Origin: Mycobacterium sp. E1214
GTDB lineage: Bacteria; Actinomycetota; Actinomycetes; Mycobacteriales; Mycobacteriaceae
DNA: 64,000 nt
Reading direction: 5' to 3'
NCBI RefSeq assembly: GCF_001666755.1
Contig: NZ_LZJC01000097.1
Span: forward strand, 1-64,000
Part shown: positions 51,852-59,801 of the stretch, in pieces
How the letters are laid out: each line of letters starts with the position of its first letter
Numbering within the stretch: the stretch's first letter is position 1
Notes under the pieces: generated by a model
Told to the model about the DNA's origin: nothing
Seen by the model: the letters and a program-made list of their open reading frames with translations, nothing else
Databases searched by the model: none
Program-made: the position numbers and the translations under genes

Positions 51852-52958
51852 TCACTCCTTGCCGAGATCGAGGAGCCGGCGGGCGATGATGTTGCGCTGG
51901 ATCTCGGCGGTGCCGCCGTAGATCGTCGACGCGCGCGAGTACAGGTATTCCGAGCGCCACGCGGGGTCGTCGAGTTCCACGGCGCCGGGCAGCAGGTCGC
52001 GCGCGGTGTCGTAGAGCCGCTGCTCGGCCGTGGCCAACAGCACCTTGTCGATCGAGGTGTCCGGGCCCAGCCGCGCGCCGTCGCGCAGCCGGTACTGAGT
52101 GAGGCGCGATCGGCAGCGCAGAGTGTGCAGCGCGAGATAGGTTGAGCCGAGCTCGAATTCGTCGTGGGCGTCGAGTGCGGCGCGCCGCGGGGCTTCGGCG
52201 ATGAGCTCGTCGAACCGCGAGTACAAATAGGCGATCCGTTGCCAGAAGCAGGTCGAGCGCTCGTAGGGCAGCAGGTCCATCGCCAGCCGCCACCCGTCGC
52301 CCGGCTTGCCGAGCATCCGGGTCGACGGGACCACCACGTCGTCGTAGTAGACCTCGCAGAACTCGTCGACCCCGTGCATCGTCCGCAGCGGCCGGATGGT
52401 GATGCCCGGCGTGTCCAGGTCGACGAAGAAGGCGGTGATGCCCTCGTGCCCCGGGGCCGTGCGGGTGAGCAGAATGCATCGGCTGCAGAATTGCGCGAAG
52501 CTGGTCCAGACCTTCTGCCCGTTGACAATCCAGGTGTCTCCGTCGGGGACCGCCCGGGTGGTCAGGGACGCCAGGTCGCTACCCGATCCGGGCTCGGAGA
52601 AGCCCTGACACCACTGCTCCTCCCCGCGCAACAGCCGCGGCACCATTTCGGCGGCGAGTTGCGGTGCGGCGTAGTCGATCATGGTGGGGGTCAGCACTTC
52701 GAGCATCGAATAGGGGCCTGGCTCGGCCAGGCGCCGGCCCACCACCTCCTCGCCGACGATGGCGCGCAGCACCGCCGGTCCGCCCAGGCCGCCGACCTCC
52801 TGCGGCCAGCCGTAGCGCATCCAGTCGGCGTCGTAGAGCGCTCGGCTGACCCGCAGGAACTGCCGCATGTGGCCCTGCAGGGAATGGTCGGGGCCCGGTG
52901 TCAAGTCGTTCTCGTCGAGCCACGTTCGCAAGCCCGCCCGGAACTCCTCGACGTTCAC
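51852..52958 (-). CDS. acyl-CoA dehydrogenase, large subunit of a pair
   Basis: A 368-residue FadE with G-F-S-E-P-G-S-G-S-D-L-A-S-L, V-N-G-Q-K-V-W-T-S and Y-G-G-T-A-E-I-Q-R-N-I-I-A-R-R-L-L. It is paired with the short FadE downstream, a second heteromeric dehydrogenase beside the 14027/14919 pair. It overlaps the SnoaL-like gene start by four bases, showing tight coupling in the seven-gene operon that begins at 56714. Confidence 0.91.
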   Translation of the reverse strand: MNVEEFRAGLRTWLDENDLTPGPDHSLQGHMRQFLRVSRALYDADWMRYGWPQEVGGLGGPAVLRAIVGEEVVGRRLAEPGPYSMLEVLTPTMIDYAAPQLAAEMVPRLLRGEEQWCQGFSEPGSGSDLASLTTRAVPDGDTWIVNGQKVWTSFAQFCSRCILLTRTAPGHEGITAFFVDLDTPGITIRPLRTMHGVDEFCEVYYDDVVVPSTRMLGKPGDGWRLAMDLLPYERSTCFWQRIAYLYSRFDELIAEAPRRAALDAHDEFELGSTYLALHTLRCRSRLTQYRLRDGARLGPDTSIDKVLLATAEQRLYDTARDLLPGAVELDDPAWRSEYLYSRASTIYGGTAEIQRNIIARRLLDLGKE

Positions 52959-53389
52959 GGCGTGGGACGGCCGATGGCGTGCGGGCGACCCGAGTCGTGC
53001 ACGCCGCTGCGCCGGATGAAGGTCATGGCGCGGGTTTTGAGCCGCCAGCCGTCCGCGGTGCGGGCGTAGGTGTCGCGGTAGTAGCCGATCCGCATGTCAT
53101 GCGTGGCACCGTCGATGAAACACAGCGGCTGGGTGCCGGTCGCCGCATCGCCGTCGAGCGTCTCGATCAGCGCGGTCCCGGTGAGGAACAAGCCCTTGGG
53201 CGCGGCGGCCACCAGTTCCGGGAATCGGTCCAGCTTGTACGTCGAACCGAAGGCGCTGTAGGTGCCGTCCGGGGTGAAGACGCCGACCAGGCCGTCGATG
53301 TCCTCCTGGGTGATCGTGACGGCGTAGCGGGCGAGCAGCTGCTGGATCTCGACCAGGTCGTCAGTTCTGCTCGGCTGATGCGTTGACAT
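52955..53389 (-). CDS. SnoaL-like NTF2-fold protein
   Basis: A 144-residue protein of the SnoaL_4 type: E-I-Q-Q-L-L-A-R-Y-A, the strand T-P-D-G-T-Y-S-A-F-G and the C-terminal D-G-W-R-L-K-T-R. Ring-hydroxylating oxygenase beta subunits share this fold but are longer and differ in sequence, so a role as beta subunit is uncertain. It overlaps the amidohydrolase by 29 bases and the FadE by four. Confidence 0.82.
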   Translation of the reverse strand: MSTHQPSRTDDLVEIQQLLARYAVTITQEDIDGLVGVFTPDGTYSAFGSTYKLDRFPELVAAAPKGLFLTGTALIETLDGDAATGTQPLCFIDGATHDMRIGYYRDTYARTADGWRLKTRAMTFIRRSGVHDSGRPHAIGRPTP

Positions 53390-54587
53390 AGACCTTGCCG
53401 CCTTTCATGACGAAGCCGACGTTGCGGGTAACGGTGATGTCGTCCAACGGATTTCCGGGCACCGCGATGACGTCGGCGAGCTGACCCGACGCGAGCCGGC
53501 CGAGCTCGGTCGAGTTGATCAGTTCCGCGGCGGTGACCGTGGCCGCCCGCAACACCGCCAGCGGCGGCAGGCCCCACTCCACCAGCGTGACGAGTTCGTC
53601 GGCGTTGCGGCCGTGGGGGATCGCCGGCGCATCGGTGCCGACCGCGATCTTCACGCCGGCCTCGTAGGCGGCCAAGATGGAGGTGCGCGACTTGGGGAAC
53701 ATCTCGGCGGCCTTGGCCTGCAACGCGGGTGGGGCGTGCGAGACGTCCATGCCCTCGGCCAGGCGTCGCGTGCTGACCAAGAACGTGCCGCGCTCGACCA
53801 TCAGCGCGATCGCCTCGTCGTCGACGAGGAAGCCGTGCTCGATGCAGTCGATGCCCGCGTCGACGGCGTGCTTGACCGCGTCGGCGCCATGGGTGTGCGC
53901 CGCGACCCGCAGCCCGCGCCGGTGCGCCTCGTCGACGATCGCGCGCAGCTCCTCGTCTGAATAATGTTGTGCCCCAGGCGGTCCCGTCAGCGACATGACA
54001 CCGCCGGAACAACACACTTTGATCAGCTGCGCCCCGTGCTTGATCTGGTAGCGCACCGCCTTGCGAATCTCGTCGACGCCGTTGGCGATGCCCTCCTCGA
54101 CCGTCAGCTCCAGCGCGTGCGGGGCGAACGCGGCGAACATCGTGGGATCCAGGTGTCCGCCCGTGGGCGTGATGGCGTGCCCGGCGGGAATCACCCGCGG
54201 CCCCTCGATCCAGCCCGCCTCGATCGCGTTGCCCAGGGCCACGTCCAGCAGGTAGCCCCCCGTCTTGACGAACAGGCCGAGGTTGCGCACCGTGGTGAAC
54301 CCGGCGCGCAGCGTGCGGCGGGCGTTGCCGACCGCGCGCAGCACCCGCGTCGGCGGATCGTCCTGCACCTGGGACAGGCCGGGCTTCTCGCCGCGCCCAC
54401 CCATCAGCAGGTTGACCTCCATGTCCATCAGGCCAGGCAACAGGACCTGGTCGCCCAGATCGATGAGCTCGCCGTCGACCGCACCGCCGACGCCGACGAT
54501 CCGGTCGCCCTCGATTCGAAGCACGCCGGGCGTGACGATCTCGCCGGCGTCGACGTCGAGCAGTCCAGCGGCCCTGAGCGTCAACAC
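53361..54587 (-). CDS. imidazolonepropionase-like amidohydrolase lacking the first H-x-H
   Basis: A 408-residue amidohydrolase (Amidohydro_1 barrel with flanking beta-sandwich). The expected P-G-L-x-D-x-H-x-H reads P-G-L-M-D-M-E-V-N, so the two metal-binding histidines are Glu57 and Asn59. The carbamylated-lysine segment L-I-K-V, H-T-H-G, I-E-H-G and G-T-D-A-P are kept. It may bind one metal only or have changed chemistry. It starts three bases after the preceding 108-residue gene. Confidence 0.87.
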   Translation of the reverse strand: MLTLRAAGLLDVDAGEIVTPGVLRIEGDRIVGVGGAVDGELIDLGDQVLLPGLMDMEVNLLMGGRGEKPGLSQVQDDPPTRVLRAVGNARRTLRAGFTTVRNLGLFVKTGGYLLDVALGNAIEAGWIEGPRVIPAGHAITPTGGHLDPTMFAAFAPHALELTVEEGIANGVDEIRKAVRYQIKHGAQLIKVCCSGGVMSLTGPPGAQHYSDEELRAIVDEAHRRGLRVAAHTHGADAVKHAVDAGIDCIEHGFLVDDEAIALMVERGTFLVSTRRLAEGMDVSHAPPALQAKAAEMFPKSRTSILAAYEAGVKIAVGTDAPAIPHGRNADELVTLVEWGLPPLAVLRAATVTAAELINSTELGRLASGQLADVIAVPGNPLDDITVTRNVGFVMKGGKVYVNASAEQN

Positions 54588-54590
54588 CTC

Positions 54591-54917
54591 TCAGATCACC
54601 GGTTCCCGCACCAGTTCGACCCACGCCGCGCCGCTGTCGGGCACCCGCGGCTGTTTCCAGGCCTCGACGGGGAACGACACCATGACCAGCGACTGCATGA
54701 TGTGCATCAGGCTGCGCGCGTCGTCCGGGAGGTCGTCGAGCGGAAACTTGTCGCAGTAGGCGATCGCGTCGTTCAACTTGGGGAACGCGACGTCGTAGAA
54801 CGCCTGCATCTCGGGCATCGTCGAGGCCAAGCGTTTGGCGTAGCGCTCGGGCTCGGTGGCCAGGTCCCAATCCAAAAATGGCTCCAGGGCCGCGAATTCA
54901 GACGGTAACTTTGCCAT
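54591..54917 (-). CDS. conserved small protein next to the Rieske oxygenase
   Basis: A 108-residue, mostly helical, acidic protein without a motif I recognise. It starts M-A-K-L-P-S-E-F and contains P-E-M-Q-A-F-Y-D-V and H-I-M-Q-S-L. The start codon lies 20 bases inside the end of the Rieske gene, so it is translated in tandem with it. A role as accessory or stabilising subunit of the oxygenase is plausible but not shown. Confidence 0.72.
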   Translation of the reverse strand: MAKLPSEFAALEPFLDWDLATEPERYAKRLASTMPEMQAFYDVAFPKLNDAIAYCDKFPLDDLPDDARSLMHIMQSLVMVSFPVEAWKQPRVPDSGAAWVELVREPVI

Positions 54918-56190
54918 TGGCCTGGTACTCCTTCGCCCAATTGGCGACATAGTCGCCGGTCGTCTTGTGCAGATGACGGATCAGCACTTCCTGGTCGCAG
55001 AGCAGGAATTCTTTCACGGCGCGGGTACCGATCATGGTCTGCGTCGCTTCCAGGGTGTTGGCGTCTTGCAGCGCATACTCTTTGAATGTCACGGCGGCCA
55101 GCTCCTGCGCCAGGCGTTCCCGCGCGTTGCGGGGCGGTACGAAATACAGCGACGACTCGAAGATGTGCTTGTCGACGGCCGTCGGCCAGTAGTGGTAGGT
55201 CAGATACCAGCCCGGCTCCCAGATGAGCAGCATGAAGTTGGGGTAGAACAGCCAGGAGTCGATGCCCCATTGCGGTGCCCGCTTGACGTTGACACCCGGT
55301 GGCAATTCCAGGTTTTGGATGATCTCCGGCTTGTCCCACGGACCGAACAGCCCGCTGCGCAGCACCTGGTCCAGCGGCTTCACCATGGACATGTCTGGCG
55401 GCGGCGCCTGACCGCCCCAGGTCGACTGCAGGTTGTGCGGCCCCGACAGTTCGTAGTGCAGCGCCTCGTAGCCGTACTTCTGGATCTTGGCGGCCTCCTC
55501 TTTGGTGTACTGCCCCTGGTGCAGGATCGGCGCGTGGTAGAACTCGACGAACGCGTCGATGAACAACTTCCAGTTGCTGCCGACCTCGGCCCGATAGGAG
55601 TACGTCTCGGTCATCTCGCCGAACGGGTAGCCCTCGATGCTCTTGGCCAGCGGACCGAGGTAGTCGACCAGCGGCGCGGCGTTGTCGTCGAAGTTGACGA
55701 AGATGAAGCCCTCCCACACCTCGCAGCGCACGGCAGCGAGCCCGTAATTGCCCTTGTCGAGGTTGAAGAAGTCCTCCTCTTGCTGCACGAAGGTCAGCTC
55801 GCCGTCCAGGCTGTAGCGCCAGGCGTGGTACTTGCAGGTGAACTGCCGGCAGGTGCCCGAGGTCTCCTCGTTGGGAAAGTCGTTCCACACCAGCTTGTTT
55901 CCGCGGTGCCGGCACACGTTGTGGTAGGCCTTGACCGAGCCGTCCTTGGTCTTGACGATGATGACCGACGTGCCCTTGCCGGCCGACGGCAGTTCCCGGG
56001 TGAAGTAGCTGCCGGTGCGGGGGAGCCGCTCGACCCGGCCCACGTTGAGCCACGTCTTGCGGAAGACGGCCGCGCGCTCGGCTTCGAAGAATGCCGGATC
56101 GATCGAGTCGGTGTAATCGACCGGCGCGGTACCCAACTCGGGATAATTCTCGGTCCAGCTGCCGGCGGCCGGCTTCGGGAAGTGCGCCAA
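54898..56190 (-). CDS. Rieske non-heme iron oxygenase, large subunit
   Basis: A 430-residue ring-hydroxylating oxygenase alpha subunit. The Rieske cluster ligands are Cys93-x-His95 and Cys119-x2-His122, with 23 residues between the pairs, longer than the usual 15-17. The catalytic iron site shows H-x4-H (His219, His224) in F-Y-H-A-P-I-L-H. The TTG at 56190 is chosen because AAGGAG precedes it; the longer frame crosses the upstream gene. No beta subunit, ferredoxin or reductase follows; the ferredoxin at 12187 may serve. Dioxygenase or monooxygenase action on a ring is likely. Confidence 0.92.
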   Translation of the reverse strand: MAHFPKPAAGSWTENYPELGTAPVDYTDSIDPAFFEAERAAVFRKTWLNVGRVERLPRTGSYFTRELPSAGKGTSVIIVKTKDGSVKAYHNVCRHRGNKLVWNDFPNEETSGTCRQFTCKYHAWRYSLDGELTFVQQEEDFFNLDKGNYGLAAVRCEVWEGFIFVNFDDNAAPLVDYLGPLAKSIEGYPFGEMTETYSYRAEVGSNWKLFIDAFVEFYHAPILHQGQYTKEEAAKIQKYGYEALHYELSGPHNLQSTWGGQAPPPDMSMVKPLDQVLRSGLFGPWDKPEIIQNLELPPGVNVKRAPQWGIDSWLFYPNFMLLIWEPGWYLTYHYWPTAVDKHIFESSLYFVPPRNARERLAQELAAVTFKEYALQDANTLEATQTMIGTRAVKEFLLCDQEVLIRHLHKTTGDYVANWAKEYQANGKVTV

Positions 56191-56201
56191 CGTTTCGCTC
56201 C

Positions 56202-56714
56202 TTAAGATCCGTGCTCGAGCTGTATGCCGAAGGTGTTGAAAGCCATGGCCAGCGTGGTGTAGCAGCCGACCGTGAAAACGAGATCCATGCGCTGCTGGAC
56301 GTCCAGGCGCTCGCCGAGCGCCGCCCACGTCTGATCGGACAACTGCGACTTGTCGTCGAGCTCGTCGACCGCGACCAGGATAAGGCGGTCGAACTCGTCG
56401 GCCGCCTCGCCGCGGCGCAGCGCGGCGATCTGCTCGTCGGTGACACCCTCCTCCTTGGCCATCCTGACGTGGTGCGACCACTCGTAGGCGCAGTCGCGGC
56501 GGTGCGCGACCCGCAGGATCGCCAGCTCGCGAAGCCGTGCCGGCAGCGTCGTCGAGTACAGGAGGTGAACGTTGAAGCGCAGGAACGCCTTGGCCAGCGT
56601 CGGGTGGTGGGCGAACGTGGAGAGCGCGTTGTTCGTCTCCGCGCCGCTCATCGCCGAAAGCGCCTGCCGGGTAGCCTCGTCCCACTCGTGCGCGGGCAGC
56701 GGCCGCAAGCGCAT
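56202..56714 (-). CDS. carboxymuconolactone decarboxylase (AhpD-like) family protein
   Basis: A 170-residue all-helical CMD-family protein: L-R-E-L-A-I-L-R-V-A, C-A-Y-E-W-S-H-H and the C-terminal D-L-V-F-T-V-G-C-Y. It has no C-x2-C, so it is not an AhpD-type peroxidase. A decarboxylase, isomerase or accessory function is possible. It is first in a seven-gene operon whose promoter lies behind palindrome copy C, 11 bp before the Rieske gene. Confidence 0.87.
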   Translation of the reverse strand: MRLRPLPAHEWDEATRQALSAMSGAETNNALSTFAHHPTLAKAFLRFNVHLLYSTTLPARLRELAILRVAHRRDCAYEWSHHVRMAKEEGVTDEQIAALRRGEAADEFDRLILVAVDELDDKSQLSDQTWAALGERLDVQQRMDLVFTVGCYTTLAMAFNTFGIQLEHGS

Positions 56715-56758
56715 CCGCGGTCTCCTCTCGGCTTCGACTCGGCCACCTCTCGGCCAAT

Positions 56759-56773
56759 GAGAATCGTATTCTC
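56759..56773. promoter_or_regulatory. palindromic operator GAGAAT-N3-ATTCTC, copy C
   Basis: GAGAATCGTATTCTC, with perfect 6-bp arms, lies 45 bases before the first gene of the Rieske operon (56714, minus strand), in the promoter position. Confidence 0.8.
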
Positions 56774-57023
56774 ATTTATAACCAATAGACTTGCACGATT
56801 CGCCCGCCCGGTCAATGCCGCGGTCGCCCGGGCCGGCGGCGAGGCGACCCGCGTTCGGTGGTCCGGCGCCGCGCGCCGGACCACGGGATTAACCAAACAT
56901 TTGTGCCGCCCGCTGGGCGCTGAACCGGCCGGTCCGTCGCGAGGATTCTACGTTCGGTTGCGCGCCCACTGACCTGGAATCCTTGGGCGCGTCGCGACGC
57001 CCGCGGCGTGCCCTAGATGTTGA
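56774..57023. other. long gap between the divergent Rieske and amidohydrolase operons
   Basis: About 250 bases without a gene, part of a 410-bp divergent control region. It starts AT-rich just past palindrome copy C (TTTATAACCAATAG, a possible -10 region for the leftward operon) and becomes GC-rich. Further repeats follow at 57024-57050. Confidence 0.5.
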
Positions 57024-57050
57024 TTCTCGATTCGCGAGAAGATAGTTTTC
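57024..57050. promoter_or_regulatory. overlapping inverted repeats upstream of the amidohydrolase operon (copy F, weak)
   Basis: TTCTCG-N5-CGAGAA (57024-57040) is a perfect 6-bp inverted repeat. GAGAAGATAGTTTTC (57036-57050) matches the regulon consensus at only 9 of 12 positions. They lie 75-100 bases before the start at 57125. Confidence 0.45.
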
Positions 57051-57124
57051 ATTGCAGCGATCTGGCACGGGACAGCGGTGCGCGGGGGATGTGTGGCGGA
57101 CCGGTTCGATGGAGAGGAACGGCC

Positions 57125-58423
57125 ATGAACAAAGAAGACATGATCCTCATCAGCGTCGACGACCACACCGTCGAGCCGCCGGACATGTTCAAGAACCACC
57201 TGTCGAAGAAGTATCAGGACGACGCGCCGCGGCTGGTGCACAACTCCGACGGTTCGGACATGTGGAAGTTCCGCGACACCGTCATCCCCAACGTCGCGCT
57301 CAACGCGGTCGCCGGCCGCCCCAAGGAGGAGTACGGCCTGGAGCCGCAAGGTCTCGACGAGATCCGCCCGGGCTGTTACAACGTCGACGAGCGCATCAAG
57401 GACATGAACGCCGGGGGCATCTTGGCCTCCATCTGCTTTCCGTCGTTCCCCGGCTTCGCCGGGCGCCTGTTCGCCACCGAGGACGCGGAGTTCTCGATCG
57501 CGCTGGTGCAGGCCTACAACGACTGGCACATCGACGAATGGTGCGGCGCCTACCCGGCGCGGTTCATCCCGATGGCGATCCCGGTGATCTGGGACGCCGA
57601 GGCGTGCGCCGCCGAGGTGCGCCGCGTCGCGAAGAAGGGTGTGCACGCGCTGACCTTCACTGAGAACCCCGCCGCGATGGGCTACCCGAGTTTTCACAAC
57701 GAGTACTGGAACCCGCTGTGGAAAGCGTTGTGCGACACCAACACCGTGATGAACGTGCACATCGGGTCGTCGGGCCGGCTGGCCATCACCGCACCGGACG
57801 CGCCCATGGACGTGATGATCACACTGCAGCCGATGAACATCGTCCAGGCCGCCGCCGACCTGCTCTGGTCGCGGCCGATCAAGGAATACCCGGACCTCAA
57901 GATCGCCCTCTCCGAGGGCGGAACCGGCTGGATCCCGTACTTCCTGGAGCGCGCCGACCGCACGTACGAGATGCACTCGACGTGGACGCACCAGAACTTC
58001 GGGGACAAGCTGCCGTCCGACGTGTTCCGCGATCACTTCCTGACGTGCTTCATCAGCGACAAGGTCGGCGTCGCGCTGCGCAACATGATCGGCGTCGACA
58101 ACATCTGCTGGGAAGCCGACTACCCGCACAGCGACTCCATGTGGCCCGGAGCGCCCGAGGAGCTGTGGGACGTGTTGTCGCTCAACAACGTTCCCGACGA
58201 CGAGATCAAGAAGATGACGCACGAGAACGCGATGCGCTGGTATTCGTTCGACCCCTTCACCCACATCACTCCGGAGCAGGCGACGGTGGGGGCGTTGCGC
58301 AAGGCCGCCGAGGGGCACGACGTGTCGATCCGGGCGCTGTCCCACCACAAGGACGAGCGGTCGGGTTCGTCGTTCGCCGACTTCGCCGCCAGCGCCAAAG
58401 AGCTGACCGGCAACAAAGACTGA
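57125..58423 (+). CDS. amidohydrolase 2 family metal-dependent hydrolase
   Basis: A 432-residue Amidohydro_2 protein, close paralogue of the one at 10560-11816: both begin with I-x-V/I-S-x-D-D-H-x-V-E-P-P-D-M-F. The central H-I-G-S-S and late D-Y-P-H-S-D supply further metal ligands. The ATG at 57125 follows GAGAGGAACGG; the longer frame starts inside the control region. It heads an operon with FadE (58520) and thiolase (59802). Confidence 0.91.
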   Translation: MNKEDMILISVDDHTVEPPDMFKNHLSKKYQDDAPRLVHNSDGSDMWKFRDTVIPNVALNAVAGRPKEEYGLEPQGLDEIRPGCYNVDERIKDMNAGGILASICFPSFPGFAGRLFATEDAEFSIALVQAYNDWHIDEWCGAYPARFIPMAIPVIWDAEACAAEVRRVAKKGVHALTFTENPAAMGYPSFHNEYWNPLWKALCDTNTVMNVHIGSSGRLAITAPDAPMDVMITLQPMNIVQAAADLLWSRPIKEYPDLKIALSEGGTGWIPYFLERADRTYEMHSTWTHQNFGDKLPSDVFRDHFLTCFISDKVGVALRNMIGVDNICWEADYPHSDSMWPGAPEELWDVLSLNNVPDDEIKKMTHENAMRWYSFDPFTHITPEQATVGALRKAAEGHDVSIRALSHHKDERSGSSFADFAASAKELTGNKD

Positions 58424-58435
58424 GATCGGCCGCGC

Positions 58436-58492
58436 CGAGATTGCGCCCAGGGTCGCGATCGCCGGCGATTCACGACCCTGGCGGCAATCTCG
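58436..58492. repeat. large inverted repeat between amidohydrolase and fadE
   Basis: Two 20-bp arms, 58436-58455 (CGAGATTGCGCCCAGGGTCG) and 58473-58492, pair at 18 of 20 positions around a 17-base centre. The element fills the 96-bp gap. It could form a strong hairpin (attenuator, terminator or RNA-stability element), and its shape resembles dispersed palindromic repeats of mycobacteria. Confidence 0.8.
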
Positions 58493-58519
58493 CCGCACGC
58501 AACCCGAAGGAGACCCGCA

Positions 58520-59701
58520 GTGCCCGGCGCCGGAATGAACTTTGAGCTGACGGAAGACCAGGAGTTGATCCGCCGCTCGGTGGCGGAGCTGGCCGCGAAA
58601 TTCGACGACCAGTACTGGATGGACAAAGACCAGGCGCACGAGTTTCCGACCGAGTTCTACGACGCGATCGCCCGGGGCGGTTGGCTGGGCATGACCATCC
58701 CCACCGAGTACGGCGGGCACGGCCTGGGCATCACCGAGGCCACCATCCTGCTCGAGGAGGTCGCCAAGTCCGGTGGCGCGATGAACGCCGCCAGCGCGAT
58801 CCATTTGACCATCTTCGGAATGCAGCCGGTGGTGGTGCACGGCTCCGACGAACTCAAGGCGCGCACGCTGCCCCGGGTCGCGACAGGTGACGTGCACGTC
58901 TGCTTCGGGGTCACCGAACCCGGTGCGGGACTGGACACCTCGCGCAGCACCACCTTCGCCAAGCGCGACGGGGACCGCTACATCGTCAACGGTCGCAAGG
59001 TCTGGATCTCCAAGGCGCTGGAGTCCGACAAGATCCTGCTGCTGACGCGCACGCAGTCCTACGACGAGGTCACCAAGAAGACCGACGGGATGACGCTGTT
59101 CCTCACCGATCTGGATCGCAGCCGCGTCGACATCCGCCCGATCCGCAAGATGGGGCGCAACGCCGTCAGCTCCAACGAGCTGTTCATCGACAACCTCGAG
59201 GTGCCGGTCGAGGACCGAGTCGGCGAGGAGGGCAGGGGTTTTCACTACATCCTGGACGGCCTGAATCCCGAACGCATGCTGATCGCCGCCGAGGCGCTGG
59301 GCATCGGCCGGGTGGCCCTGGAGAAGGCGGTGAAGTACGGCAACGAGCGCGAGGTCTTCGGCCGGCCCATCGGCATGAACCAGGGCCTGCAGTTCCCCCT
59401 GGCGGACTCGCTGGCGCGCCTGGACGCCGCCGAGCTGATGCTGCGCAAGGCCACCTGGCTCTACGACAACGGCAAACCCTGTGGCCGCGAGGCGAACACC
59501 GCGAAATACCTGTGCGCCGACGCGGGATTCACCGCCGCGGACCGCGCGCTGCAGACCCACGGCGGCATGGGTTACGCCGAGGAGTACCACATCACGCGCT
59601 ACTTCCGCGAGGCCCGGCTGATGAAGATCGCGCCGGTCAGCCAGGAGATGATCCTGAACTTCCTGGGCGCCAACGTCTTGAAGTTGCCGAGGAGTTACTG
59701 A
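58520..59701 (+). CDS. acyl-CoA dehydrogenase
   Basis: A 393-residue acyl-CoA dehydrogenase of the classical type: V-T-E-P-G-A-G-L-D-T-S, V-N-G-R-K-V-W-I-S, R-x-V-F-G-R-P-I-G, Q-T-H-G-G-M-G and Y-A-E-E-Y-H-I-T-R-Y-F-R-E-A-R. That last segment carries the catalytic Glu before Tyr as in medium-chain dehydrogenases. It probably works alone as a homotetramer. GTG start after AAGGAG. It sits between amidohydrolase and thiolase. Confidence 0.94.
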   Translation: MPGAGMNFELTEDQELIRRSVAELAAKFDDQYWMDKDQAHEFPTEFYDAIARGGWLGMTIPTEYGGHGLGITEATILLEEVAKSGGAMNAASAIHLTIFGMQPVVVHGSDELKARTLPRVATGDVHVCFGVTEPGAGLDTSRSTTFAKRDGDRYIVNGRKVWISKALESDKILLLTRTQSYDEVTKKTDGMTLFLTDLDRSRVDIRPIRKMGRNAVSSNELFIDNLEVPVEDRVGEEGRGFHYILDGLNPERMLIAAEALGIGRVALEKAVKYGNEREVFGRPIGMNQGLQFPLADSLARLDAAELMLRKATWLYDNGKPCGREANTAKYLCADAGFTAADRALQTHGGMGYAEEYHITRYFREARLMKIAPVSQEMILNFLGANVLKLPRSY

Positions 59702-59801
59702 GCGCGCCCGGCGCGCCGAAGGCAGGGGCGCCGGCACCGCGCGGCGCGACCCGTCGTTTACTGGGCAGTGACGATATTCGGACGAGGACCCTGAGGTGAA
59801 C

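Noticed and set aside
52955..53389. SnoaL-like protein as the Rieske beta subunit
   Set aside because: The fold is shared but it is shorter than beta subunits, is separated from the alpha gene by two genes and looks like the SnoaL_4 type. Kept as a possibility in the findings only.
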